A stretch of 64,000 nt of DNA from Caballeronia sordidicola (GCF_000729995.1 NZ_JNFG01000008.1:62001-126000); one strand, 5' to 3'; shown: positions 26,516-35,297, numbered from the stretch's first letter. Program-made: numbers and translations. The notes: generated by a model not told the origin, from the letters alone.

Positions 26516-28968
26516 TGCGCTTTCCCTGTGGGTTGCTGATCGTCCGCCAAGTCTGTCGCGCGACCGGCAACACTGCTACTGCCGAGAGTGTCTCCCTCGC
26601 CGCGCTGCGGGATAGAGAAAAAGAATGTTGCTCCCGGACCTTCGTTGGGTGTAGCCCAGATGTGACCTTGATGACTTTCGATAATGGAAAGGCTCACAGA
26701 TAACCCGATTCCCATACCGGTACTCTTGGTCGTGTAGAACGCTTCGAAGAGCCTGTTCACGTCATGGGAGTCGAAACCCACTCCCAAGTCCTTCACGCCC
26801 AGACGGACCTGATCCCCTTCGTACAGCTCGGTGCTGATGACCAGTTGCCGCGGATGATCTTCGATGCCGCTCATTGCATCCGAGGCATTCAGAAGCAAGT
26901 TCAGGATGACTTGCTGAAGCTGGACGCGATCGCCAACGACACAGGGTAGATTGTCAGCAAGCTCCGTCTGCACGATGACCCGGTTGCGTTGCAACTCACT
27001 ACGCGAGAGAGCGATCACCTCCCGCGTCGCCTCGTTCAGATCAATCGATTCGGTCACAACGGTTTTCTTCGTAAATAGCGCGCGCAGTCGCATGATCACG
27101 TCGGACGCGCGGTTGCCGTCGCGGATGGTCCGCCGGGCGGTCTCACGTGCACCGTCTATATTGGGAGGATCAGCTGCAAGCATGCGCAAGCATGTGCTTG
27201 CATTGGTGATGATGCCCGACAGGGGTTGGTTGACCTCGTGGGCGATAGAAGCAGTGAGCGCGCCGAGACTTGTGACCCGCGCCATATGTGCCAGCTCCGA
27301 GCGCGCTTTCGCAAGCGCCTCTTCAGACCGACGCCGTTCTGTAATGTCCTGAATTGTCGTGATGTATTCGAGTTGACCTGCATGGTCCACACTCGCATGG
27401 CCAATCACGTGTAGATACTTGATCGAACTGTCGGGCATCAGCAATCGGTATTCGTGCTCGTAGTCGCAACCGCTCCGCTGCAACTCGATCAATTCCAGTA
27501 CGGATGGAAGGTCTTCCGGATGGATCCGCGAATAGATGAGATCGAGCGTGACCGGCACGGCCGGATCAAACTCGTACATGCGATAGATCTCCTTGGACCA
27601 AGTAATTTCGTCGGTAGCGCCGCGTTTGGAAAAACCGCCGATGGAACTGATACGCCGGGTCTCTGCGAGAAATGTTTCACTGCGCTTGAGCGCAGCGTCA
27701 TTTTGCGCACGTGCAATGGCGATACTCGCGATGTGTTTGATCTGGCTGATCATCGCCTGGTGCTCCGGTGTCGGTGTTCGTGGCTCCGTGTAGTAAATGG
27801 CAAACTCGCCGAGCACCTTGCCGGCTGCTGATGAAATGGGCGTTGACCAACATGCCTGTAATCCTTGCGCCAAGGCTAACGGACACCACTCGTAGGCGGC
27901 CCACCTTGTCTCCGAGGCGAGATCAGCAACGACGACCTGTTCGTTCCGGCACACCGCCATCGCGCACGGGCCGGAAGTGAGGTTCACCGGCAACCCGACA
28001 ATTGAGTCGATGAAGCTGGCAGGCAGGCTCGGCGCGGCTCCGTGGGCGAGGCGTGTACCGCTCGAATCCACGAGCACGACGCTGCAAAAACATCCACTGA
28101 CTGTCTCTTCAACGAGTTGGCAAAGCGCCTCGAGTATCCGGGACATCGACTCGCCAGCCGCGACCATTTCGAGTAGCGACCGCTCACCGGCGAGTAGAGC
28201 CTCAGCGCGTTTGCGGTCTTCTATATCCGTCTGCAAGAGACACCACAGCACGATCCGTCCATGCGTGTCTTTTAGCGGAAAGTGGCGCAGATGGAACCAG
28301 CGATATGCACCGTCGCCGCGCCGGCGCCGTGCCTCGATTTCGTAGGGACGACCCGTTTCGAGCGCCAATTGTCTCGCGGCCATGATGCCGGGGCGGTCGT
28401 GGGGATGGCAGTTGTGCACGGGTCCGAGGGCCTTTAATTCGTCCATCGTTCCACCGAAATACTCGAGGTAGTGAAGATTGGCGCTTTCCAACTGGAACGT
28501 GGCACTCGAAATGGCCACAAGCGTTGGCAAACCGTCAATAATCATATGAGAACGCCGTTCGCTTGCGCGCAGCATATCTTCGTCGCGTCGCTTATCCTCG
28601 ATATCAATATGCAAACCACACCATTTGACCGGCGAGCCGGACGCCTCGGACAACGGACTGATGCGGCAGAGAAACCATCGATATTCACCATCGAAACGTC
28701 GTAGCCTCGCTTCGATCTCGCCGGGCTCGCCGGATACTCGAATGGCTTGCCAGCGCTCGATCAGCTCAGGCAGGTCCGCGGCGTGAACGACGCTCTGCCA
28801 GCCAACACCTAAGCCCCGGTCAGCCTGAAGGCCCGTGTAGTCGCACCAGCGGCGGTTCAGGAAGTCGATCTGTCCGTCAGGCCGCGCCGTCCACAAAAGA
28901 CCCGGGAGCGAATTGACGACGTGAGTGAGGGCATTCTCCATTCCGGCCCTTCCCGTGGCGGACGTCAT
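26512..28968 (-). CDS. PAS/GAF sensor histidine kinase (HK2)
   Basis: The product is 818 residues. Order: PAS (about 10-130), PAS (135-255), GAF (265-420), PAS (430-545), HisKA with ASIAHEVNQPLSG, and HATPase with QVILNLLLNASDAM, KDLGVGF and GMGIGLSVSLSI. It lacks the extra PAS that HK1 carries between GAF and the last PAS; otherwise the two are close paralogues, with nearly identical GAF motifs. No membrane segments are seen. It heads a kinase / receiver / FixJ regulator / SnoaL operon. A conserved CAAAGTATGAT box lies 36-55 bases upstream. The start could also be the ATG at 28941. Confidence 0.92.
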   Translation of the reverse strand: MTSATGRAGMENALTHVVNSLPGLLWTARPDGQIDFLNRRWCDYTGLQADRGLGVGWQSVVHAADLPELIERWQAIRVSGEPGEIEARLRRFDGEYRWFLCRISPLSEASGSPVKWCGLHIDIEDKRRDEDMLRASERRSHMIIDGLPTLVAISSATFQLESANLHYLEYFGGTMDELKALGPVHNCHPHDRPGIMAARQLALETGRPYEIEARRRRGDGAYRWFHLRHFPLKDTHGRIVLWCLLQTDIEDRKRAEALLAGERSLLEMVAAGESMSRILEALCQLVEETVSGCFCSVVLVDSSGTRLAHGAAPSLPASFIDSIVGLPVNLTSGPCAMAVCRNEQVVVADLASETRWAAYEWCPLALAQGLQACWSTPISSAAGKVLGEFAIYYTEPRTPTPEHQAMISQIKHIASIAIARAQNDAALKRSETFLAETRRISSIGGFSKRGATDEITWSKEIYRMYEFDPAVPVTLDLIYSRIHPEDLPSVLELIELQRSGCDYEHEYRLLMPDSSIKYLHVIGHASVDHAGQLEYITTIQDITERRRSEEALAKARSELAHMARVTSLGALTASIAHEVNQPLSGIITNASTCLRMLAADPPNIDGARETARRTIRDGNRASDVIMRLRALFTKKTVVTESIDLNEATREVIALSRSELQRNRVIVQTELADNLPCVVGDRVQLQQVILNLLLNASDAMSGIEDHPRQLVISTELYEGDQVRLGVKDLGVGFDSHDVNRLFEAFYTTKSTGMGIGLSVSLSIIESHQGHIWATPNEGPGATFFFSIPQRGEGDTLGSSSVAGRATDLADDQQPTGKAQ

Positions 28969-29003
28969 GGCCGTAGCATGCGCCGCTTCGAGGGTCGGTG
29001 GCT

Positions 29004-29023
29004 ATCATACTTTGGTGTCGGTT
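29004..29023 (-). promoter_or_regulatory. CAAAGTATGAT box ahead of HK2
   Basis: On the minus strand this reads AACCGACACCAAAGTATGAT, matching the boxes ahead of HK1 and the kinase remnant. TATGAT is a plausible -10 hexamer. Confidence 0.5.
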
Positions 29024-29110
29024 CCGCCGAACCCGTCAGCGCCTCTCGTCCCCCTGGCAGCAATTCGCCTACTGCCTCTGCATCGAGTGTCCTTTGCCTG
29101 GCAGCCGCTA

Positions 29111-29143
29111 ACACCATCGTATTGACCGACACCATCGTGCAAT
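29111..29143 (+). promoter_or_regulatory. Two ACCATCGT palindromes, sites 6 and 7
   Basis: ACACCATCGT occurs at 29111 and again at 29129, an 18-base spacing. They lie between the divergent HK2 operon and the small gene at 29251, so they could serve either direction. This is the only paired site in the window. Confidence 0.55.
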
Positions 29144-29250
29144 CGTCTCGACTCAAGGACAGGAGTCTGATTGCGGCTGTGTATCGCGCATCGACCTACC
29201 GACGCGCTGGGCACACAGATGCGATTTCACCGTTCAAAGAGGAGATTGAC

Positions 29251-29508
29251 ATGAGGTCTTCTGCCATGCCCGTTGTCTATGGCCAGCCCGTAACCCTAAG
29301 TACCCCGGATACGGCAACCGGCCCAGGCCACTACGAATTGCTCTACCACTCCCTGTTCTTACCCGGGCGCGGCTATGCGTTTCCCTGCGATGCACGAGGG
29401 CATGTGGACCTCGACCGTCTGAGTGATCGGGCGCGCCAGAACTATCTCTATGCAAAGGATGTTGCCGGCAGTGAGTTGTCACTGCCCTTTATCGAGCGGC
29501 AGGGATAG
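29251..29508 (+). CDS. Small conserved-looking protein of unknown function
   Basis: The product is 85 residues, acidic and soluble, with GPGHYELLYHSLFLPGRGYAFPCDARGH and DLDRLSDRARQNYLYAKDV as its most distinctive segments. An excellent ribosome site (GAGGAG) precedes the ATG, and a paired regulator palindrome lies 110-140 bases upstream, both supporting a real gene. I do not recognise a named family, though similar short proteins seem common in Burkholderiaceae. It is followed after 87 bases by the thioredoxin-like gene. Confidence 0.75.
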   Translation: MRSSAMPVVYGQPVTLSTPDTATGPGHYELLYHSLFLPGRGYAFPCDARGHVDLDRLSDRARQNYLYAKDVAGSELSLPFIERQG

Positions 29509-29595
29509 AGGCTCCAGGCTTTGAGACGTTCTCTAGCCGGCCGCACACCTGTGGCCGCTTTACAGATGCATTGGATCCCACGAAAGGCATCCATC

Positions 29596-30678
29596 ATGAA
29601 AGTCAATGCGCTCTTCCTGTGCGGCATGCTTGCGTGTGCCGCAGCAGCAATTGTTGTTGCGAATGCCCAAGACACGGACGGACTGCACGTCACAGCCGCG
29701 GCACTCCAACTCCGCGGCGAGGGTGGCCTGATCCCTTTCGATCACGCGACATCATGGCTTAACTCGCCTCCCTTAACGCCTGCCGATCTGCGCGGCAAAG
29801 TAGTTCTCGTCGACTTCTGGACGTATTCCTGCATCAACTCGCTGCGCCAGCTTCCGTATCTGCGCGCGTGGGCCGATAAATATAAAGCGCAGGGGCTCGT
29901 GGTCATCGGTGTACACGCGCCCGAATTCGGGTTCGAGAAGGACATTGATAATGTTCGTCGCGCCGCGCGTGATCTGCAGGTCGACTATCCAGTCGCGCTC
30001 GACAGTGACCATTTCCTATGGCGCGCGTTTCAGAATGAATATTGGCCAGCGCTCTATTTTATCGATGCGCAGGGGCATATCCGTCATCATGTTTTCGGTG
30101 AGGGTGAATACGAAAAGTCGGAAGCATTGATACAACAATTGCTGGTGGAAGCGGGAGCTAGTGGAATAGTCCATGAACCGGCATTAGTAGACGCCGGGGG
30201 GGTGGAAGCTCCCGCGGCCCCCTTCAGCCTGGTCTCGCCGGAAAACTATGTCGGCTATGCACGTACCGAGAACTTTGAGTCTCGCGGCGGTGCAGTACCG
30301 AACGCGAGCCATGCCTATTCCGCTCCCGCGCACCTGGCGCTCAACCATTGGGCGCTCGCCGGCGACTGGACCATGCAGGATGAGGCCGTTTCGCTAAACA
30401 GGCCGGGCGGCCAGATCATTTATCGTTTCCACGCCCGCGATCTTCATCTCGTCATGGGACCGGCAGTGCAAGGATCTGCTGTGCGCTTTCGCGTCCTCGT
30501 TGACGGACATCCACCTGGCGCCGCGCATGGCGTTGACGTCGACGATGCTGGTAGAGGCGTGGTCACTAAAGCGCGTCTCTATCAACTGATCCGGCAAAAA
30601 AACCAGGTCACCGATCGACAGTTTGAAATCGAATTCCTAGATCCGGGCGTGGAAGCCTTTGCGTTCACGTTCGGTTGA
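29596..30678 (+). CDS. Thioredoxin-like protein with DipZ-type C-terminal domain, CxxC broken
   Basis: The product is 360 residues. A signal peptide ending VVANAQ is followed by a TlpA/DipZ-type thioredoxin domain (about 55-200: LRGKVVLVDFWTYSC, VIGVHAPEFGFEKD, WPALYFIDAQG). A beta-rich C-terminal domain (about 225-360: ENYVGYARTENFES, LALNHWALAGDW) is like that of DipZ proteins. The redox motif reads Cys79-Ile-Asn-Ser82, so the second cysteine is lost. It could work as a one-cysteine protein or have no disulfide activity. The similar protein at 34034 keeps both cysteines. GAAAGG precedes this start. Confidence 0.85.
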   Translation: MKVNALFLCGMLACAAAAIVVANAQDTDGLHVTAAALQLRGEGGLIPFDHATSWLNSPPLTPADLRGKVVLVDFWTYSCINSLRQLPYLRAWADKYKAQGLVVIGVHAPEFGFEKDIDNVRRAARDLQVDYPVALDSDHFLWRAFQNEYWPALYFIDAQGHIRHHVFGEGEYEKSEALIQQLLVEAGASGIVHEPALVDAGGVEAPAAPFSLVSPENYVGYARTENFESRGGAVPNASHAYSAPAHLALNHWALAGDWTMQDEAVSLNRPGGQIIYRFHARDLHLVMGPAVQGSAVRFRVLVDGHPPGAAHGVDVDDAGRGVVTKARLYQLIRQKNQVTDRQFEIEFLDPGVEAFAFTFG

Positions 30679-30745
30679 TCTTCGCAATTGCGGTCCTCTC
30701 TGTTATGGCGCGCTCAATGTGTTCCCTATACGAAGGTAGCGATCA

Positions 30746-30760
30746 ATACCTTCGTGCAAT
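30746..30760 (+). promoter_or_regulatory. ACCTTCGT palindrome variant, site 8
   Basis: ATACCTTCGTGCAAT differs from the consensus at one core base but keeps the GTGCAAT end of site 7. It lies about 190 bases before the first epoxide hydrolase gene. Confidence 0.4.
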
Positions 30761-30948
30761 CGATTCGGGTCCGTGCTTCTGGTCTGATCGCTTCCGTGTC
30801 TTGTGTACTGCGTTCATATGATTTGAATAATCGCAACTCACCTACGGTCAAGCTCGTTCTTTGGTGAAAAGAATGGTCATGCCCGCAGTCTTCCCAGCGC
30901 CCAGCAGGGTGCGCTTTCATGCTATTCGACATCGAAGGAGATTTGACC

Positions 30949-32262
30949 ATGCTTGCCGTAACATCAGTTCCAATCCGCCGCAGAGTGGGAGCAACCACTG
31001 CAGCCGCAGGCGCATTCAGCCTTGCTCTGCTAGGCGCTTTCAGCTACGCGCCGATCGTGTCAGCTGCTGCGCCCACTCCGTCCGCAACCGCTGACGACAC
31101 GTCAATCCGGCCGTTCCACGTCAATGTTCCCGAGGCCGCTCTCGTCGATCTTCGCAAGCGCATTGCCGCGACGAGATGGCCTGATCGCGAGACCGTCACC
31201 GATCAATCACAGGGCGTTCAACTAGCGAAGATTCAGGCGCTCGTCAACTATTGGGGTACCGACTACGACTGGCGAAAGGCCGAGGCGAAACTCAACGCGT
31301 TGCCGGAGTTCGTAACGACCATTGACGGCGTCGACATCCAGTTCATATGGGTGCGCTCGCGCAATCCCAAAGCAATGCCGCTAATTATGACGCACGGTTG
31401 GCCCGGCTCCGCGTTCGAGCTTCTGAAGGTCGTTGGTCCGCTCACAGATCCCACGGCTTATGGCGGTCGCGCGGAGGACTCGTTCGATCTGGTTCTGCCT
31501 TCCATGCCGGGCTACGGCTTCTCGGGCAAACCCTTGAGTCCCGGCTGGGACGCGGATCGCATCGCTCGTGCATGGGCTGTTCTGATGAAGCGATTGGGAT
31601 ACAAGAATTATGTGGCCCAGGGCGGGGATTGGGGCTCGGTCGTGGCGGATAAGATGGCGCATCAGCAGCCGCCGGGACTGCTCGGTATCCATGTCAATAT
31701 GCCGGCGACCGTGCCACCGAATGTCGCGAAAGCTCTCAACGACGGCGATGCACCACCGGCGGGATTGACCGCCAAGGAGAAGGCCGCTTTCCTCTCGCTG
31801 GATAACCTCTACAAGAAGGGTGGGGGCTATGCGGCGATGATGGTGACTCGTCCGCAAACTGTGGGCTACGGGCTGGCAGATTCACCTGCCGGCCAGGCTG
31901 CGTGGATGTACGACAAGTTTGCTGCCTGGACATACACGAACGGCGACCCCGAGCGCGAACTCACGAAGGACGACATGCTCGACGACATCACGCTTTATTG
32001 GCTCACCAACTCCGCGACTTCTTCGGCTCAGCTTTACTGGGAAAATAACGCAAACAACTTCAACGCTGTCGACATCTCGATTCCTGCCGCCGTTACTGTC
32101 TTTCCGGGCGAAATCTATCAGGCACCGCGAAGCTGGACCGAGCAAAGCTACCACAAACTGATTTATTTCAATGAGGTTGATAAGGGCGGCCATTTTGCGG
32201 CATGGGAACAGCCGAAACTCTTCTCCGAAGAAATTCGTGCGGCGTTCAGATCGCTGCGCTAA
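30949..32262 (+). CDS. Exported epoxide hydrolase
   Basis: The product is 437 residues. An N-terminal export signal with PIRRRVGATTAAAGAFSLALL, possibly Tat-type, precedes an epoxide hydrolase N-terminal domain (SIRPFHVNVPEAALVDLRKRI, YWGTDYDWRKAEAKLNALP). The alpha/beta-hydrolase core has the oxyanion motif HGWPGS (about 149-154) and nucleophile Asp227 in GGDWGS. The C-terminal GGHFAAWEQP carries the catalytic His. It would hydrate an epoxide to a diol in the periplasm. AGGAGA precedes this ATG; the frame opens at 30919. A paralogue lies at 38300 and a relic near 37.2 kb. Confidence 0.92.
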   Translation: MLAVTSVPIRRRVGATTAAAGAFSLALLGAFSYAPIVSAAAPTPSATADDTSIRPFHVNVPEAALVDLRKRIAATRWPDRETVTDQSQGVQLAKIQALVNYWGTDYDWRKAEAKLNALPEFVTTIDGVDIQFIWVRSRNPKAMPLIMTHGWPGSAFELLKVVGPLTDPTAYGGRAEDSFDLVLPSMPGYGFSGKPLSPGWDADRIARAWAVLMKRLGYKNYVAQGGDWGSVVADKMAHQQPPGLLGIHVNMPATVPPNVAKALNDGDAPPAGLTAKEKAAFLSLDNLYKKGGGYAAMMVTRPQTVGYGLADSPAGQAAWMYDKFAAWTYTNGDPERELTKDDMLDDITLYWLTNSATSSAQLYWENNANNFNAVDISIPAAVTVFPGEIYQAPRSWTEQSYHKLIYFNEVDKGGHFAAWEQPKLFSEEIRAAFRSLR

Positions 32263-32285
32263 TTAGCTGGTAGTAATCGGAATTC

Positions 32286-32314
32286 AGCGGTGCGCGGTAC
32301 GCGCACCGCTTTTA
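32286..32314 (+). terminator. Intrinsic terminator after the first epoxide hydrolase
   Basis: AGCGGTGCGCG and CGCGCACCGCT form a perfect 11-bp stem with a three-base loop, followed by a run of T. It lies 24 bases after the stop codon. Confidence 0.9.
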
Positions 32315-32402
32315 TTCTGTATCCGTATACAAATTCACAAAATTGACTCATCAACTTGTATCTTCCAACTACGGGCCAAATATGACGGCTCAGAACGGCG
32401 GT

Positions 32403-33236
32403 TTATATGAGCTCGGGCGACGTCAAAGCATAACTCTTTGCGTGCGGCACGCTCGGTGGTTTTGCCCCGTGAATGACGCTGGCGGAAAACATCCGAAGGG
32501 TATCGCCGCCAATAATGGTGACGGGCTGGCAGAACACATAGCCTTCACTACGTACAGTTCTGATGTAGAGTGGCTCCTGCGCGTCGTCGCACAGGCGTTG
32601 ACGCAGGCGACTAACCAGCAGATCGATGGATCGATCGAATTGCTCGATACTGCGTGCCTGAGTCAGGTTGAGTAACTGTTCACGACTCAGAATGCGCTGT
32701 GGATGATCAAGAAAAGCCTGTAATAAACGGTACATTGCGCTACTGAGCATCACGACATTGTCGTTTTGATCAATCAGGTGATGGACGCTCGTGTCCAGCC
32801 TCCAGCACCCGAAAGAGAGCAGGGCACTCGCTTCGGAAATCCGCAGATTGGGAGGCAGCATACGCGTGCGACGCAACACGGCGTTGATGTGGGCCAGCAA
32901 CTCGCGCGCCGAGAACGGTTTTACGACGTAGTCGTCAGCGCCCATTTCGAGGCAGATGATCCGCTCCGTTGTGTCGTTGCGGGACGTTAGCACAAGGACA
33001 GGGACGGAGCGGTGGTTGCCTGCGCACAGTCTGCGGCAAAGCAGCAGTCCGTCGGCGCCACGCATCGTTGCGTCCAGCACGATCAGGTCAACGGGATCGC
33101 GATCGAGTACAGCGTGCATTTCGCGGCTATTGGCCCCGACCGATGTTCGCATCCCGTTATGCTGCAGATGTTCTGCCACCATCTGGCGGATAATGGGGTC
33201 GTGATCGACGATCAGGATGTGATCAACATGCTCCAT
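32403..33236 (-). CDS. OmpR-family response regulator, orphan
   Basis: The product is 277 residues. A receiver (acceptor Asp55 in LIVLDATMRG; VLTSRNDTTERI; DDYVVKPFSARELLAHI) is joined to a winged-helix output domain (about 150-240: LSSAMYRLLQAFLDHPQRILSREQLL and FDRSIDLLVSRLRQRL, ending YIRTVRSEGYVF). The C-terminal 35 residues extend beyond the usual end. CAGGAG precedes the ATG at 33236; the frame opens at 33344. No histidine kinase gene is adjacent. A regulator palindrome at 33402 and an inverted repeat at 33340 lie upstream. Confidence 0.9.
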   Translation of the reverse strand: MEHVDHILIVDHDPIIRQMVAEHLQHNGMRTSVGANSREMHAVLDRDPVDLIVLDATMRGADGLLLCRRLCAGNHRSVPVLVLTSRNDTTERIICLEMGADDYVVKPFSARELLAHINAVLRRTRMLPPNLRISEASALLSFGCWRLDTSVHHLIDQNDNVVMLSSAMYRLLQAFLDHPQRILSREQLLNLTQARSIEQFDRSIDLLVSRLRQRLCDDAQEPLYIRTVRSEGYVFCQPVTIIGGDTLRMFSASVIHGAKPPSVPHAKSYALTSPELI

Positions 33237-33339
33237 GCGCGGCTCCTGGAGCCGACGGCGCCCGCGCCTCGGCAAGATTCCGGGCGACACGGCATTGATC
33301 GACAATATCGAGCATGCGCTGTACCCAGTGTTTCGAAAT

Positions 33340-33362
33340 GACATCAGTTAAAGACTGATGTC
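33340..33362. promoter_or_regulatory. 9-bp inverted repeat upstream of the OmpR-type regulator
   Basis: GACATCAGT and ACTGATGTC pair perfectly around TAAAG. It lies about 105 bases upstream of the regulator start and downstream of the small secreted protein gene. It could be an operator or a weak terminator; no T-run follows on either strand. Confidence 0.45.
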
Positions 33363-33401
33363 TCAGACACTGGATTGGAGCACGTGCAGGGGAGCGAATC
33401 T

Positions 33402-33416
33402 CTAAGACGATGGTGT
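33402..33416 (-). promoter_or_regulatory. ACCATCGT palindrome, site 9
   Basis: On the minus strand this reads ACACCATCGTCTTAG. It lies about 165 bases upstream of the OmpR-type regulator. Confidence 0.5.
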
Positions 33417-33546
33417 TAGTTGACACCTAGGTATCAGGCGTACGCGAACTCGCGCCTGAGCGGTTTCGTGTTCTTCCCCGGTCCGACTCCGACTAGTGAT
33501 CCGCGAAGGGCGAGGGCCCATTTCCTGCTGGTACGGCGCGGTCGCC

Positions 33547-33786
33547 CTAGTCGGACGTTGAGTCTGCAATACCGCCATATGACCGTGTGTCCGTTTTTCT
33601 CGTGACGTGAGCTTCGGTGGCGTTGTAGTTCTCCCGCAGTGTCTGGACGCTTTGCCCGCGTTGTGACGTTGGTGCCCCTGAAATCGGGTCGTAGTGGACC
33701 GCTGGACCGTAGCCGTTGGCAAAAGCCGGGCCGGCGGCCGCGACGCTGGCCGCAATGATGAGGGCGCCAATGAGATGCTTGTTCAT
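33547..33786 (-). CDS. Small secreted protein
   Basis: The product is 79 residues. A clear signal peptide (HLIGALIIAASVAAAGPAFA) is followed by a short polar tail with YDPISGAPTSQRGQSVQTLRENY. It resembles the short exported proteins of the DUF4148 type frequent in Burkholderiaceae, but I cannot confirm the family. GGAGG lies ahead of the ATG at 33786. The role is unknown. Confidence 0.75.
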   Translation of the reverse strand: MNKHLIGALIIAASVAAAGPAFANGYGPAVHYDPISGAPTSQRGQSVQTLRENYNATEAHVTRKTDTRSYGGIADSTSD

Positions 33787-34033
33787 GATGAAACCTCCAG
33801 TTTGTTCCGTCTCACCAGGCATTCTGAGAGCCGAAGAATAATAAATATGGCGTACTACGTTTGCGAGTGAAACGTCAATGTCCATATGCAACGCTTACCG
33901 GTTCAGAGCAGTTTCCGGAATCTCGCGGTAGTGCATTGGAATCTACTGAGGCATCTGGCGTGTGTCGAAAAAATGCCCCAATCCAATGATGTGTCGCCTT
34001 GGCCGGCAGATACATTTCGACATCAATACAACA

Positions 34034-34567
34034 TCAATCCTTCTGCGCGAGGAGTGCCTGGATCTTCGCTTCGATCTCTGCATAATTGCCTTCGCCGAAG
34101 TGGGAGTAGACAACCTGCCCCTTCTTGTCGATCAGATAAACCGCCGGCCAATACTGGTTGTTGTACGCGCCCCACGTCGCATACCGATTGTCCTGGGCCA
34201 CCGGGTAAGTGATCCCGAAGCGCTTGATCGCAGCCTTGACGTTGTCAGTGTCGCGCTCGAACGAATATTCTGGTGTATGTACACCGATAACCGTCAGTCC
34301 CTGGTCCTTGTACTTCTGGTTCCAGCTCCTGATGTGCGGCAGCGTATTGATGCAATTGATGCAGGTATAGGTCCAGAAGTCGACCAGCACGACCTTGCCC
34401 CGCAATTGCTGCATGGTCAGCGGATCGCTGTTTAGCCATTTATCGATACCGGTGAATTCCGGGGCAGTCCCGCCGTTCTTGGGTGAGCCTGCGAAGGCAG
34501 CGGAGCCGGTGGCCGTCGTTGCAAGCAGGAGGGTCGTGATGGCGAGGTTTTTGAGTCGGAAGAGCAT
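34034..34567 (-). CDS. TlpA-like thiol:disulfide oxidoreductase
   Basis: The product is 177 residues. A signal peptide ends near AAFAG, followed by a periplasmic thioredoxin fold with the redox pair Cys69-x-x-Cys72 in TYTCINCINTLP, then VIGVHTPEYSFERD, NNQYWPAVYLIDKKGQV and HFGEGNYAEIE. It would receive electrons from the CcdA-type membrane protein encoded just upstream; the stop of that gene is one base before this start, so they are co-translated. Together they correspond to the two halves of a DipZ-type fusion protein. Confidence 0.9.
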   Translation of the reverse strand: MLFRLKNLAITTLLLATTATGSAAFAGSPKNGGTAPEFTGIDKWLNSDPLTMQQLRGKVVLVDFWTYTCINCINTLPHIRSWNQKYKDQGLTVIGVHTPEYSFERDTDNVKAAIKRFGITYPVAQDNRYATWGAYNNQYWPAVYLIDKKGQVVYSHFGEGNYAEIEAKIQALLAQKD

Positions 34568-34568
34568 G

Positions 34569-35297
34569 TCAGAGTCCTTTCAGGGAGGGGAAAATAGAGG
34601 CGATCCGGGCGTACGCCAAGACGTCGACTTGCAGATAGATCGCGAGTGCAGTGAGGATTACGAGTACGCCGAACACTTGCTGGAGGCGTTCAGCGTGACG
34701 CGCCACCATCCGGACGCGCTGAGTCATATAGTGACTGCCATAAATGATTGCCAGCATGGGAATGGCGGCCCCGATTGCATATAGCGTGAGCAGCAGTGCC
34801 GACCATCCTAGGTCCTGAGCCTTGACCACCAGCACCAGGATCGATGCCAGCACGGGTCCGGCACAGGGTGTCCACACCGCCCCTAGTGACATGCCGAGCA
34901 CGAAGCCGGCGGCGTTGCCGCTTCCGGGTTGAATTCCAGGCTGGATGCCGGGCGCGACCGCGGCGCCAATGCGTTGCAGTGGTGGCTGCAAACGCGCTAC
35001 CAGCCAGTCATAGGGACCCGGCCACACGCGCAGCAATCCAGACAGCGCCAATAATGCGATCCCGGTGTTGCGCAAAACTTGTTGTGCGACATGCACTGTG
35101 CTGGAGACCGCGCCGAGCAGCATCGCGAAAGAGGCGAACGTCAGGATGAAACCGGCAACGATAAACAAGGGACGAATGCGGCTTGGCCGCTCGACCGAGG
35201 TGCCGAGCAAGATCGGCATGACCGGCAGGATGCAGGGCGATGCAATAGTGAGCAGGCCCGCCAGCAAGGCGAGCGGTGTTTCAATGGTGTTGTGCAA
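34569..35297 (-). CDS. CcdA-type cytochrome c biogenesis / disulfide relay membrane protein
   Basis: The product is 242 residues with about six membrane segments and the two conserved cysteines of the CcdA/DsbD family: Cys22 in IASPCILPVMP and Cys145 in VWTPCAGPVLAS. It moves electrons from cytosolic thioredoxin to a periplasmic partner, here the TlpA-like protein that follows. The start is a TTG at 35297 with GGAGCG upstream; no better ATG is seen. No cytochrome c maturation genes are nearby. Confidence 0.88.
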   Translation of the reverse strand: MHNTIETPLALLAGLLTIASPCILPVMPILLGTSVERPSRIRPLFIVAGFILTFASFAMLLGAVSSTVHVAQQVLRNTGIALLALSGLLRVWPGPYDWLVARLQPPLQRIGAAVAPGIQPGIQPGSGNAAGFVLGMSLGAVWTPCAGPVLASILVLVVKAQDLGWSALLLTLYAIGAAIPMLAIIYGSHYMTQRVRMVARHAERLQQVFGVLVILTALAIYLQVDVLAYARIASIFPSLKGL

